Shown piece by piece: positions 52,712 through 63,304 of a stretch of 64,000 bases of DNA. The notes beneath the pieces were generated by a model. The model was not told the origin of the DNA. It saw only the letters and a list, made by a program, of their open reading frames with translations, and did no database searches. The stretch covers positions 682,001 through 746,000 of the forward strand of contig LNKV01000027.1 of NCBI GenBank assembly GCA_001465935.1, given 5' to 3'. Numbering within the stretch: the stretch's first letter is position 1; every line of letters starts with the position of its first letter. The translations under genes were made by a program, and so were the position numbers. This DNA is from Clarireedia homoeocarpa. Taxonomy: Eukaryota; Ascomycota; Leotiomycetes; Helotiales; Rutstroemiaceae.

Positions 52712-53260
52712 ATGTCTTCCATCATGGCTTGCGAATCCTCCCAAAACAGATCGCAGAGAGAGGCTCCCTCTTCAAATTCTCCAAACTGCGAACCACCCCT
52801 AGATAGACCCCGTCTTCCTTCTTCAGCTTCATCATCATCACCCACCCTGCAAGACACCATCACCCAACTCGAGAGCTGCAAGAAACAGATAGAAGAACTC
52901 GAAGAAGACAAACGACCCTACGCCGACTACCACAACGCGTATCTCGTCGCTCGCAACCGTGCCGCAAAGGCGCAGTTCCAAGCTGAAGAGTGGCAAGATG
53001 AGTACGAGTTACAGTGTCACAATCACGATAACAACCATCGCGTGCCCGCGGTTGAGAATGCGCGGCGTAACCTTGAAGATGCTCGGAAAAGCCGCGATGT
53101 AGCGGAGCAGAATCTTCTGCAGTATACGCCTTGGAGTCATGGAAATTACAGTATTCTTTCAGAGATGGAGTGTCAGCAGCGGTATTTGGTTGAGGATATC
53201 CAGGATCTGGAAAGCTGGGTGGAGGAGCAGAGGGCGAGGGGTGAATGGAGTGATATGTGA
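52712..53260 (+). CDS. Small coiled-coil protein, unknown function
   Basis: A single-exon frame of 182 aa. An in-frame ATG four codons downstream is possible. The first 45 residues are Ser/Pro-rich and probably disordered. From about residue 46 there is a heptad-rich helix (LQDTITQLESCKKQIEELEEDK), then a second (RNRAAKAQFQAEEWQDEYEL) and a third (AVENARRNLEDARKSRDVAEQNLLQY), ending in ECQQRYLVEDIQDLESWVEEQRA. Three helical segments with two breaks suggest a dimerising or bundled coiled coil. There is no signal peptide or membrane segment. The leader contains ATCATCATCATC just before the start. I do not recognise the family. Confidence 0.6.
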   Translation: MSSIMACESSQNRSQREAPSSNSPNCEPPLDRPRLPSSASSSSPTLQDTITQLESCKKQIEELEEDKRPYADYHNAYLVARNRAAKAQFQAEEWQDEYELQCHNHDNNHRVPAVENARRNLEDARKSRDVAEQNLLQYTPWSHGNYSILSEMECQQRYLVEDIQDLESWVEEQRARGEWSDM

Positions 53261-54152
53261 GGACGCTGATGGAAATGCGAAGATGATTTGAGGTCGATGA
53301 TGGCGATGGTGGGGCTTGATAGGTTGGCAGAGGCAGAGGAAGAGGAAGGGGCGAGGTCGATGTGTTCGCTGAGCATGCAACCTGCGGACACGAAAACTCA
53401 TATTCCCTGGATGACTACCATGATCATCAGCTCCTGAATCATCAAACCCCAAAATTTTGGTAATCAGCACAAATCAAAGTATGTCTGGGAGACGGAACTC
53501 ACCATCGACGGACAGAGAAATGGGCTCGCTTCTCTGAATGAGCTGCGAACAGTGACTGGTCTAGGAAAGAAAAACAACTTGACCATAGATCCAGTTATAT
53601 TTGCAATCATTTTGGATGCTCAGGTTACTTGAGTTTTCAGGTATTTGCATCTCTTGGGTTTCTGTATTAGCATGGCGTCAGAAATTCCGGGGAAAAGAGT
53701 ACATGTCAGACCGGCGTATTTGGACGGAATACTCATATGGAGGATACCAAAAATACTAATGATTGGACGGATTAATAGGTTGGATATTGGGTCTTGTATG
53801 TGTAGAAAACTCCATGTCTAAATAGATAGACAAGATCGCCTTGACGGTCACCTTAGAAAATAATCAATATTGTGTTATGCAAGATTTGTTGGCAACACCT
53901 GCATCAATGATTTTGGTCCCGAATCTTGTGGATGCCATCGTCTGTTTCAATTTATGCCGTAAGATGCGGTAGATAGAAAACTAACAGTATCATTAAAATT
54001 ACAAGTGCTCCCATCAATCATCAATCGCCCACAATTATTCGAATTTTAAGGAAACCAGAGAAGAGAACCGGCCCATTACAACTGAAGACACCACAGCATT
54101 ATCACCCAATCCGACCCAACCCAACCAGTTTCGATCAAATAAAGCAGGAGCT
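53261..54152. other. Spacer between convergent genes, no gene seen
   Basis: This holds the 3' ends of the coiled-coil gene and the P450. The first 200 bases remain purine-rich, and minus-strand frames there (53159-53470) are shadows of the coiled-coil gene. Confidence 0.5.
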
Positions 54153-55798
54153 TTACACATTCACTTTTGTCAGCCTAACATTCAATGCAGGCTTCTTCCA
54201 AAGCCCAAACATCTTATTCCTCTCCAACCACGTGTCGAAGCCCTCGCCACCCTTCAAATCAAACCCCCAAACCACAATTCCCAACAACAGCCTCATCTCC
54301 GCATAGGCCAAGTTCTTGCCGATACAGTTCGCTGGCCCATAACTAAATGCTTGTTTGGCCTTCCTATCATCGTGTTCAAATTCCTTAGGGTCGCTTAATA
54401 TCATACCGGGGAATGTGTTTTTCAATGCAGAAACATCTTCGGAGCCTAGCCAACGCTCAGGATGAAAGGTATAGGGATCTGTGAAGTTAGAAATAGAGTA
54501 GTTGGCTGACCAATTATTGACACCGATGGTTGTATGACCGGGGACGTATTTCCCTTCAATGATGGTTCCTTCAGGGGGAGATATCCGTGGAAGGGTACCA
54601 GGCACTGGAGGATACATGCGTAGACCTTCCTCTAGGGTAGCGTTGAGGTATTTGCAGGATGCGAGGGCGTGAAGAGTCAAATCCGAACGTTTTTCGAAGG
54701 ATGTACGTAGTTCTAGAGTGAGATTTTGGAGGACATGAGGATTACGAAGGAGGAAGTAGGTTAAGCCGTTGAGAAGAGATGCTGTCTGCTCCTAGTGTTA
54801 GTCGATGCTTTAAAGGGGTCAAACTCCATAGTAGCTTACCGTCTCGCTGCCAGCGACAATCAATATACTAGCATTCTCCTTGATTTCTCCCTCGGTCATT
54901 CCCTTTTCAGTCTCGTTGTGCTTCATAATATACGCCATGAAGTCAGGCCGATCAGTATGTTTAGCCATTCTACGCTCAGCTTTTTCTGCAGCGAGCGCTT
55001 TGTGGCGCTGAAACCTGTTTCTCATACTTGGGGGAATAAGGAACAACAGCCAAGTGCCGTACGGTGGATACTTACGCAATTCCGTGATCACGACATTGAT
55101 TCCAAAGATACTGAAAATCAACTCAATCCACGAGTGCATAACACCCGTTTTGAGGCAATCGAATGGCTCCCCAAAAGCAAGATCGCCGATCAGATCGAAA
55201 GTGGCATAGTTATACCAGCCACCAAGATCAATGCTACCGTCTTTTGCCGAAAATTTAACAAGACCATCAACAAATTGCTGTGCATAGTCCTGAATAAGCG
55301 GCTCTTGAGAAGCCAACGCTTTTTCGGAGAAAGCATGTGCCTGGAGACGACGAAACCGCCTGTGGTCCTCCTGGCCTGCGATGAGACTAAATGAGTAGGA
55401 TATGTAAGCCTCGTTTCGAGTAATTCTTGAAGTATAAACAAAAGAACTCACATGTTGGCAGGTTGGTTCAATCCTCCTCGTTCTTTCAAATCTTTTGGAA
55501 AATTGCCCTTTCCATCTTTTGGAAATCCGTATATCTCTTCCCATGCTGTTGACGACTTATAGTCCAAATACCTTGGTCCCATCCTCACAACATCGCCATA
55601 TATATCGTGTAGTTCTTTCGCTTTGTATGGTAGCCGTCCTTGCAGTTTCCAAAGAAAAAGTGGTATGCTCGACGCTGCACATATCTTCGGTCCAGGATAT
55701 GACTTTAGCGGATGGAAGAAAACATTATAAATATAGCCGGCGACCCAGTAGGAACCGAAGAGAAAAAGCGCCGTGAAAGCGATAGCCTGTGTGTGCAT
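54153..55798 (-). CDS. Cytochrome P450 monooxygenase
   Basis: An ER-anchored haem-thiolate monooxygenase of the fungal secondary-metabolism or xenobiotic type. Three exons (55798-55452, 55386-54840, 54785-54153) give 508 aa, normal length. The start at 55798 (MHTQAIAFTALF) puts the membrane helix at residues 4-26; an in-frame ATG at 55864 would add 22 residues before it. Motifs: Pro-rich hinge HPLKSYPGPK; the I-helix oxygen-binding motif split by intron 2 and restored as AGSETT when the acceptor at 54786 is used; ExxR in EEGLRMYPP; HPERWL; and the haem-binding loop FSYGPANCIGKNLA with the Cys ligand. The resemblance is to isotrichodermin C-15 hydroxylase-like fungal P450s, judged by overall pattern only. 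No biosynthetic core enzyme lies nearby. Confidence 0.92.
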
Positions 55799-56578
55799 TT
55801 TAAGTCCTGCCTGTTGAAGTGCAAGTGACTGGAAGCTGCTTTGTATTGGAAGATGATTTCCCAACCTTTTTATACTTGAATCTATGAGGTGTCAACTTTG
55901 CGCGACTGCTGAAGGGAGGTAGGTTATCTCCGCGCCGATCGTCCGGGTAAGGTTATATCATAGTACGATGTACGCACAAACGGAGTAGCGGTTATCCAAT
56001 CAAAATTCGGCACAACAATATTGGATATTGAAGAAGTGCTTAACGAAACGGATAGTAGCTACTCGGCACAGCTTGAATTGGATGTTTATGCATAAGTCGG
56101 ACGATCCTGACGACATGACCGTGGGTATGATATTGCCTCAATTGCACCGGTTTCTGCCTACACAGGGTAGTGGTAGCCCCCCCAGCTCCAAAATGATTCC
56201 GGATACGTGACGTTGCGGTATTACCGTCTCTTCGTATGTCAATAGAGAAAGCGACAAATGGGACGAGGTTTGGAGAAGGATTTCCGCCCAAGTAATGAGA
56301 AGACCAGGCGGAGATGATGTTGTCGCAAAATTATGAAAGCGAGACTTCCTTCAGATATATAGAAGAAATGAAATGTGAATGACGCTCCGCTGGCTCTCCG
56401 AGGGCCACTGCCGTGGAGGCAGACTAAGACTTCCTTCCACTTACAACTAAACTAAACTAAACGTAGCCTAGTAAGGTAGTCCTACGAGGGTATGGGAACA
56501 ATTATTTCCTGGCGTAGATGCGTCCGCAACATGTAATTTGTACTAGACCACATAGCCATGTACCAAAGTAGAATCTCT
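55799..56578. other. Spacer, P450 promoter region
   Basis: No gene supported. The P450 promoter reads leftwards from here, and the 3' untranslated region of PSF2 occupies the right end. AACTAAACTAAACTAAAC-like repeats lie near 56444-56462. Confidence 0.5.
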
Positions 56579-57381
56579 TCATAGTTCCATTTCCTCATCC
56601 TCACTGGCATCATCTTCTGCACTGCCCGCACCATTCTCCTCGCGTTCTCTCCGTGCAGCCTCCCTAGAGGCACCCAGTTTTCTTAAGCCATCCATCACTC
56701 CAGTAATGAATCCCCTTCCTTCGCTGACTTCCATAGCACCAACGCCTCGCAAACTGCTCACGCCTCCACCTTCTACAGCCATCATACTACTACGCATTTT
56801 GGACATCCGTACCTCCCTCAGATCTCGTAATAATTCGCGGACTCTGTCTGCTTCCGGTATGTCATCGCTCGCAGCCTCTAGCAAGACTTCTCCGATATCG
56901 ATCCAATGATAGGGTAGATAATCCGGTATAGAGTCTGCATCGTTAGAAGGGAGGAAAGGTGGTGATATGCTCGTGTCTATGCGAGGGTGTATAGGTGGTG
57001 GCGGGGAGAATTCTTCGGGATTTTCAGTCTCTATCTTAAGAATCTTGTCGAGTGACTTTGCATGAAGCCAAGGGGGAGGGAGAATGTTCGCGCGACGTTG
57101 GCGTTTCAGCAGGAGTGCGAGCCAAAGCGGCAGTGGCGCACGATGAGGTGGGCGCAGAGGTTGTGTCTTGCCCTATAAAGTGTACTTTCAAATTAAAAAC
57201 TGCTCGAAATTGATGGAGAATAGAGCTCTGATGAGGGGTAAATGGCGGGGTAAACAGGAGAGCTTACACCTAATAAATCAAGACTCTCAAGGCGCTGCCG
57301 CGGTATTACAGTCACCATCTCCATTTCGCAGAGAAAGGCAACCTCCATTGGCGTTAAGCCAGCAGGTAAAGGTAAAGCCAT
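56579..57381 (-). CDS. psf2: GINS complex subunit Psf2
   Basis: Psf2 is one of four GINS subunits that, with Cdc45 and Mcm2-7, form the replicative helicase. Two exons (57381-57268, 57172-56579) give 235 aa, normal for fungi. The start [29 protein letters not shown] is the conserved N-terminus. The 95-nt intron (donor GTAAGC) is followed by [30 protein letters not shown], also conserved. A helix-rich region follows ([38 protein letters not shown]), and the tail is Glu/Asp-rich. This single-copy core gene sits within an otherwise accessory region. Confidence 0.95.
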
Positions 57382-58131
57382 GGTGAGTTGTGCAACTGTT
57401 GTGGTTTCTAAAGACAAAGTTTGGATATCTGAAAAGAAGCGCGTTTGCGACCGCGACGAAATATGATACCTCAGGCTTGAACATTTGAATTGTTGTGGGC
57501 TTGTTTCCTTGAAGCTTCCATTGCTTCACATCTGCGACTCGATCATCAAGCCACGAAGATGTACCAATATATGAATTCCGGCAAAAAATGTGCATATCCA
57601 ATGTTTCACGCACACACGGCGAGGATCAATCAACATCACGGCGAACAGAAGACCACTGGAGGCGCTCTGTGTATGCTTTGATAATCAGTCTTCGGAGCGA
57701 GGAAATGCTACTCAGAATCGCAAACTGATTGTATTAGGTGAGGCACTGGGAAATCCTCTCAAGCAGCTAGTCGTACTTTGGGATCTCTGGCCATACCCAA
57801 GTTGGCAATTCTGCAATCAGGATGCAGATCTCAAGTTTTTAGTACCGGAGAATGGAGCTTTGATGGCACAAGGAGTCGTACATATGACTGGTCTGATGGA
57901 CTAAAATTGCATTATACTTTAGCTGTATGGATGGTCAATTCGAGTAGTCTGGACTCTATGAACGGAAACCTGCAGGGCAACACATACTGGAAGCTGTGTG
58001 CCTTTGTACAGCTGGATATCGTCTAAGACTGGACACAATTCTACACATATGTCTATGATATTATCTCTACCGGGACTTCTTCCAGGGCGCCACCCCTTCA
58101 ACAAATGTCTGCTTGCTAACTGAAACTTAAG
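57382..58131. other. Spacer; missing 5' half of the MFS pseudogene not found
   Basis: The N-terminal half of the transporter remnant at 58132 should be here, but none of the expected helix 1-6 segments can be read in any frame. The frames present (57490-57681, 57590-57904, 57778-58026) have no resemblance to known families. Confidence 0.5.
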
Positions 58132-58930
58132 TTTGGGCCGAAAGCTTCATTCACGGATGACCGCCAACTCCTCTCAGACAACTGGGATACCAAATACATC
58201 CGGCAGGCTTTTACGGATTGGAAAATCTACGTCAATATGTTCATGATAATTGGCGCTAGCTCTCCACTATACTCCCTCTCGCTTTTCTTGCCCACTGTTG
58301 TCAAAGACTTTGGTTACACCGCAAATAGTGCTCAACTCATAATTGTGCCCCCATATGTGGTTGCTTGTGCATTCACTATCTTAGCCAGTTATTTCGCGGA
58401 TAAACTGCAACAGAGAGATATCTTCGTCCTGTGCTTCCAATCAGTGACTATTATTGGGTTCTCTTTGGTGATTACAAGAGATATTTATCTCAAGGGGTAT
58501 TCCCAGTCACCCTCTAGTAATTCCTTGGCACACAAATAATATGGGCGGCAGTCTGAAACTCAGAATCGGTGTTACGATGTGCGTTGGATCTAGCAACTGC
58601 GGCGGCATTGTGGTGGCATTTTCCTACATATCAGTGGATGCCTCAAGGTATTTCTTAACCTTGCAATGACCTTAAAGAATCAGTATTCGTCAGGAAACGC
58701 CAGCTCACAAACCAATCTCAGGTTTATCCAAGGACATGTGATATTGCTCGGTCTTTTGTCTATGTCCTTCGATTTGGCACTGCATGGCGATATGTCACCG
58801 AATCGAAAATCGTCGTAGAGATACTGCCGACAGAGAGCGGGGATTGACGGTTGAATCTTACACGGAAGAGATGAAGCTTTCCCAAGAGGATAGAACAGAT
58901 TATGCGACTTTCTGGACGTTTACTATCTGA
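58132..58930 (+). pseudogene. MFS transporter (Tna1/Dal5-like), C-terminal half only
   Basis: The order of segments matches the C-terminal half of an anion:cation symporter: DDRQLLSDNWDTKYIRQAFTDWKIY (central loop to helix 7), FLPTVVKDFGYT, SAQLIIVPPYVVAC (helix 8), NNMGGSLKLRIGVTMCVG (helix 11 region), then across a probable intron RFIQGHVILLGLL, and the tail with HRIENRRRD and ESYTEEMKLSQ. At least two frame changes are needed: one after helix 9 near 58480-58520, and one before the C-terminal tail near 58770-58790. Nothing matching helices 1-6 precedes it. It is therefore 5'-truncated and frameshifted. It is the second member of this transporter group in the window (the intact one is at 41385). 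Confidence 0.8.
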
Positions 58931-59247
58931 TGGATGTAAATTGAGAATCATATCGAGAAGCCGGACTTGCAGTCCGTTGATACTAAACAAATAACCGTTC
59001 GCTGCATTGCTGTACGTTAATTTTCTTCCCTAAAACAGCGGAATCACGAAACAAGCTACTAATCTCAAGCAGCAAATCACAGTTCATGTTCAATTATGTA
59101 ATCCATACATGCGTAGTGATAATAATAGGGTCTCTTCATCAAGGGGTAGGATTTAAGTCTCAATTACAGCTGAATGATGTATATTCTAAAGTCTAACCCA
59201 AGCCTCGAACAGCACGCTTTTCACAAAATATTCTCCATCAAACCATT
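58931..59247. other. Short spacer, no gene seen
   Basis: The 317 bp between the MFS remnant and the acyl-CoA synthetase remnant show no coding character. Confidence 0.5.
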
Positions 59248-61135
59248 CTACAGCTTCGGTCTTGGCGCAGCACTCCTCTCATTCACAATTCTTATCCCCT
59301 CAGCTCTCAGTTTAAACTTCTGAACTTTTCCACTACCAGTCTTTGGAGTATCGACAGCCAATCCTTCTTCCCCGAACCAGAATACGTGATGAGGAGCCTT
59401 ATACCACCCCAATTCTTTCCTCGTCCAATCTCTCACTTCGGCGTCTGATATCTTCTTCTTCACTGCAGCAGAATCTTCCCGTGCGTCTAAGAAGGCACCG
59501 ACAACGTCACCATACTTGGAGTCAGGAATGCCTACTACCACGGCGCGGGATATCGATGGATGTGCGCTGAGACGGGTCTCTACTTCTAGGGGGTAGATGT
59601 TTTCTCCGCCTGTTTAGCAACTAGGTCAGCTCTTGCATCGCTGTCATCAAAAAAACCCCACTAACCTCGAACTATGATATCTTTAAACCTTCCAGTGATT
59701 GAGCAGTATCCACGTGCATCGAACGACGCCTCATCACCGGTTTTCAACCACACCACACCTTCCTCATCTCTAACCATTACTTCAGCCGTCTTCTCCGGAT
59801 TGTTCCAATATCCCTTTTGGAGCGAATATCCTGATATGCATAGTTCTCCTCGGGCTCCCTGTGGTACGATATTCTCATCTCGGTCGATGATCTTGGCCCG
59901 CAAGTGTGGGAGAATTTGACCCACGGTGGTGAGCCGAGTATCTATGGCATCATACGTGTAGGCATTGAAGCAAGTAAGCGAAGTCTCCGTTAACCTTTCG
60001 AACTCAGTCAGTTATACGTTAGAATTACCGATGGTCTTCACTCACCGTAGCTAGAAGTGTATTCACGCATTCCTAATTCAGTCAACAGTCTCCGCATTAG
60101 CGGCCTCGGTACTGGCGCGCCAGCTTTAAAGCCCGTCCTCAAATTCTCACAATTGAATCCCTCGGGTCTCGGCAGATTGAGAATCTCTTCAAACATGGTT
60201 TAGGGTTGACTTTTGCGCCATGAGTGATGGCTGCTAGAACACCGAGCACAAGTCCGAAACAGTGGAATAGCGGTGGTAGGCAGCAAAGGATATCTTGATG
60301 TGTGAAGGCCAAGCGGTCGCCAATGGAATTCGCATTATTAATTAAGTTACTGTGTGGGTTTTGTTTAGACTTGAGAACATGAAATTGCGTCCCGAAGAAA
60401 ATGCTTACAAGTGTGTAAGCATTGCCGCTTTGGGACTTCCAGTCGAACCGCTTGTGAATTGTAGGTTCACGACATCGTCTGGGTTGACCATCGCCCGCGA
60501 TTTGCCGAAGTTATTCATGGAACACTGCTGCCTTCCTTGGTTCTTCAATATGTCATAGGTCATGAATCCTTTCCGGGAGCCCTTAACATTATGACGTTCT
60601 CTAGATATTCGGATTTGGCATCGTTCTTAGGAGTTGACCCCAGATCTGATAGAAATTGTCTTACGTCCTATTGACCAATTTTTGATACAGTGAACAACAC
60701 CCGGCAACCTACACTACGTTAGTGAACATCTTTCAGAAATTCTCGGCTTGTGTTACCGGCATATTTGAGCGCATTCTTCGCCTCTTGCGTCGTGTATGTA
60801 CTATTCAACACAAACAAAACGCAACTAATATACCCCGCTGCGAAGAACAGCGAAATATATTCCGCACAATTGCTCGCCAAGATTCTAATTCGATCTCCAG
60901 CCTTAATACCTAACGACAGCACTCCCCGAGCTATCGCAGCACTCTCTTCCTGCAACCTCCCATACTTCCATCTCGTTCCAAGAGAAGGGCACACTAAACA
61001 TTCATATTTCGAGCGCAGATGAGTTTGCTGATCGAGCAAATCACCAAGAGTAAGGAACAATAGCGGCGAGCTCGTTGCGCCTTGAACAATTGATGGCCTT
61101 GGGATATCACTTGTGATTTCGTACGTAGACTGCAT
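59248..61135 (-). pseudogene. Acyl-CoA synthetase / 4CL-like, degenerate
   Basis: An AMP-forming ligase (acid + ATP + CoA). The N-terminus (61135 to about 60755) is intact: LTLGDLLDQQTHLRSKYECL, SNCAEYISLFFAAGYISCVL. The middle can be followed but is broken: TAG in the CRVLFTVSKIGQ region (near 60670), a one-base frameshift after [11 protein letters not shown] (about 60575), then the intact AMP motif [15 protein letters not shown], an intron, IGDRLAFTHQDILCCLPPLFHCFGL. About 30 codons are missing between ITHGAKV and MFEEILNLPRPEGFN. The splice before TETSLTCFNAYT does not keep frame. The C-terminal domain is intact: GRFKDIIVRGGENIYPLEVE and TGSGKVQKFKL with the catalytic Lys. It was probably peroxisomal or cytosolic. 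The acid activated is unknown. Confidence 0.85.
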
Positions 61136-62203
61136 TCTGCAAGTTTCAACACGTAAGATCTCACAACACCCAGCTGGTCCTGATTCTGGAACGGATCGAA
61201 CAAAAGATCAGATAAGATAAAACAGTACCCAAGTACCTGCAGGTACGTAGGGACTTTTGCATGACTAAGACACCAACCATCCTGAACACGGAGACTCGGG
61301 TACGAGAAGAATTCACACCTCATTCTCCCTTGATTGTCAATTTGTGACGTAACACGCGAGTAAAACTTCTACTTTCCAAAAATTTCGCTGAAGCCGAGGT
61401 AAGCTATGAGAACAGGTCCGTAAAACTATCATCAAGTCTAGGCAGGACCCGTGTATGCAGTATGCAAGAGAAGGATACAGAGCGGATGGAAGACGAACAA
61501 GAAATCTACCCCAGGAAGGCCATGGCTCGAAGCAACTTCGGGGCCAGCCCACTTGGGACGACACTGCGTCACTTATTGCAAATTGTGAGAAACAACGGTC
61601 ATGTATCGGCGATTGTCGGCTCCAAATACCCTTTTACTCCACCGATTATCATCTATGCTGTAATAGAATCAACTGCGACTCTACAAACTTCACTAGATGG
61701 GCCAGCTTTCTCCATCCATTCGTCGCTCATCGTCAAAAAGCATATTCGGGCAAGCCCACTCATTCACCACAAAACATCATTTTCAGCGAATCAAACCCGA
61801 AAGGGAAGCTCAGAGCTTACAAGCACCTACCTACTTGTCTAGGATGCGGTAACTAGGTTGTGCTCGAAGGGAAATTTTTCATCAGAATAGATTGATAAGA
61901 TTATGAGAGACCATTTTAGCATGGAGTGTGAACTTATCAGATTGCAGATGCCGAGTTCGGAAGGGAACTTGGCTGGTGTCAGTTTAGTGACTGGGGTCAA
62001 CGGGATACTTGAATCTGTAGTCAAGTAAAGTCCCCTGAATTTAGCCGGGTCTATTGCATCCTGGTGGACCTCGATAATGGATGTAGGAAATGGTGTTTGC
62101 ATATTTGGAGGGAGCTTGGGTAATCTGGTGGCGAGATGGAAATTATCTGATTTGGAGATAGTTTTCTGTCTGCGAGGAATACTCGTACCTACCTGTCTGA
62201 GTG
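61136..62203. other. 1.1-kb spacer between divergent remnants
   Basis: The start of the acyl-CoA synthetase remnant (-) and the start of the MaoC-type gene (+) face away from each other, so this may once have been a shared control region. Open frames at 61455-61856 overlap in two frames and resemble no family. Confidence 0.5.
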
Positions 62204-63304
62204 ATGGCGCAGAACGAAAACTCAGGACCTGGGGTTGGGTTCGAATATCCTCCTGTGAAGGTCACATGGAACAAACGTGATCTGCTACTTTTCGCATACA
62301 GTGTTGGGTGTACGGCTGATGAACTTCATTTCCTATATGTAAGATGTTGTGTGGTATGCCTTGACACCACTCACCTAACGAGGAATCTAAGAGAAACATC
62401 CAAAGTTTCAACCTTTTCCTACCTATCCCATTGTGCTCTGTACGTACCTAGCATTCTGCCACCTGCTCGAATCTTTCTCTAATTCTCAGAAGCCTTCCAA
62501 ACCGAGTCAGAAGACACCACCGATTTCCGCGCCATCGAGAATGCCCTCCCACCGATCCCAGGAGTGCCTCGCTTTTCTCCCTTCGACGGTTTGCGTTCCT
62601 TAAAAATCCTCAAATCCCTCCCATTAACCTCGAAAGACCTACCCAACTCTTCCATCTCCATACACAAGACCGTTCTCGGTGCCTACGACAAAGGCGATTC
62701 CGGCAGCGTTCTTAAAGTTCTTCATCGTCTAATCGATGATACCACTGGAGATGTGCATATCGAAATCGTAGTAACATCTTTCTACATTAGGCGCGGTAAC
62801 TGGGGCGGGGCGTGAGGCCCTAAAACTGCCGAAGTCGAAATACCTAGCCGAGAACCAGATGCTGTGGAGAAGGTGCAAACTGGTAATCAGGTGTCGTTAT
62901 TGTATAGGTTGAATGGCGATTATAATCCTTTGCATGCGGAGCCGGAGCAAGTGAGAGAGATGGACTTTGGTGGGGTGATATTGCATGGGTTGGTTGGTTG
63001 GAATTTGTCGGCTCATGCGATACTGAAAGTTTGGAGTGGTAGTCATGGGATGAGGATGAAGGAGTTTGAGGTGAGGTTTCGGAGACCGGTTCGTCCGGGA
63101 GATGGTCTGGTGGTGGAGATATGGAAGGGAGAGAGGGTGAGGGAGTATGGGGAGGGGTGGTGGGAGGTGAAGTTTAGGATGAGGAGAGTGGATGGTGAGG
63201 TGGTTTTGAGTGGAGGGAGGGCAGTGGTAAAGTTGGTTGATGGTGAGGTAGAGGGAGGGAATGTGACTATGAAGAAGCAGGAGGCTGTGAAGAGTAGGCT
63301 ATGA
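62204..63304 (+). pseudogene. MaoC-type enoyl-CoA hydratase 2, one in-frame TGA
   Basis: A hot-dog-fold (3R)-hydroxyacyl-CoA dehydratase like the hydratase part of fungal Fox2. Three exons (62204-62338, 62394-62439, 62493-63304). The N-terminal domain starts with GVGFEYPPVKVTWNKRDLLLFA and CTADELHFLY, continues in exon 2 as HPKFQPFPTYPIVL, and in exon 3 as PIPGVPRFSP and KTVLGAYDKGDSG. TGA at 62813-62815 interrupts WGGA-GPKTAE, where Arg or Lys is expected (CGA to TGA would be one C-to-T change). Beyond it the frame continues with no other lesion: LLYRLNGDYNPLHAEPE (catalytic Asp/His hydratase motif), FGGVILHGL, RRPVRPGDGLV. It could be a recent pseudogene, a polymorphic null, or a sequencing error. 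Without the stop the protein would have about 330 residues. Confidence 0.85.

Noticed and set aside
61455..61856. Overlapping 126- and 133-residue plus-strand frames
   Set aside because: Two frames are open over the same interval, which indicates chance. No family resemblance.
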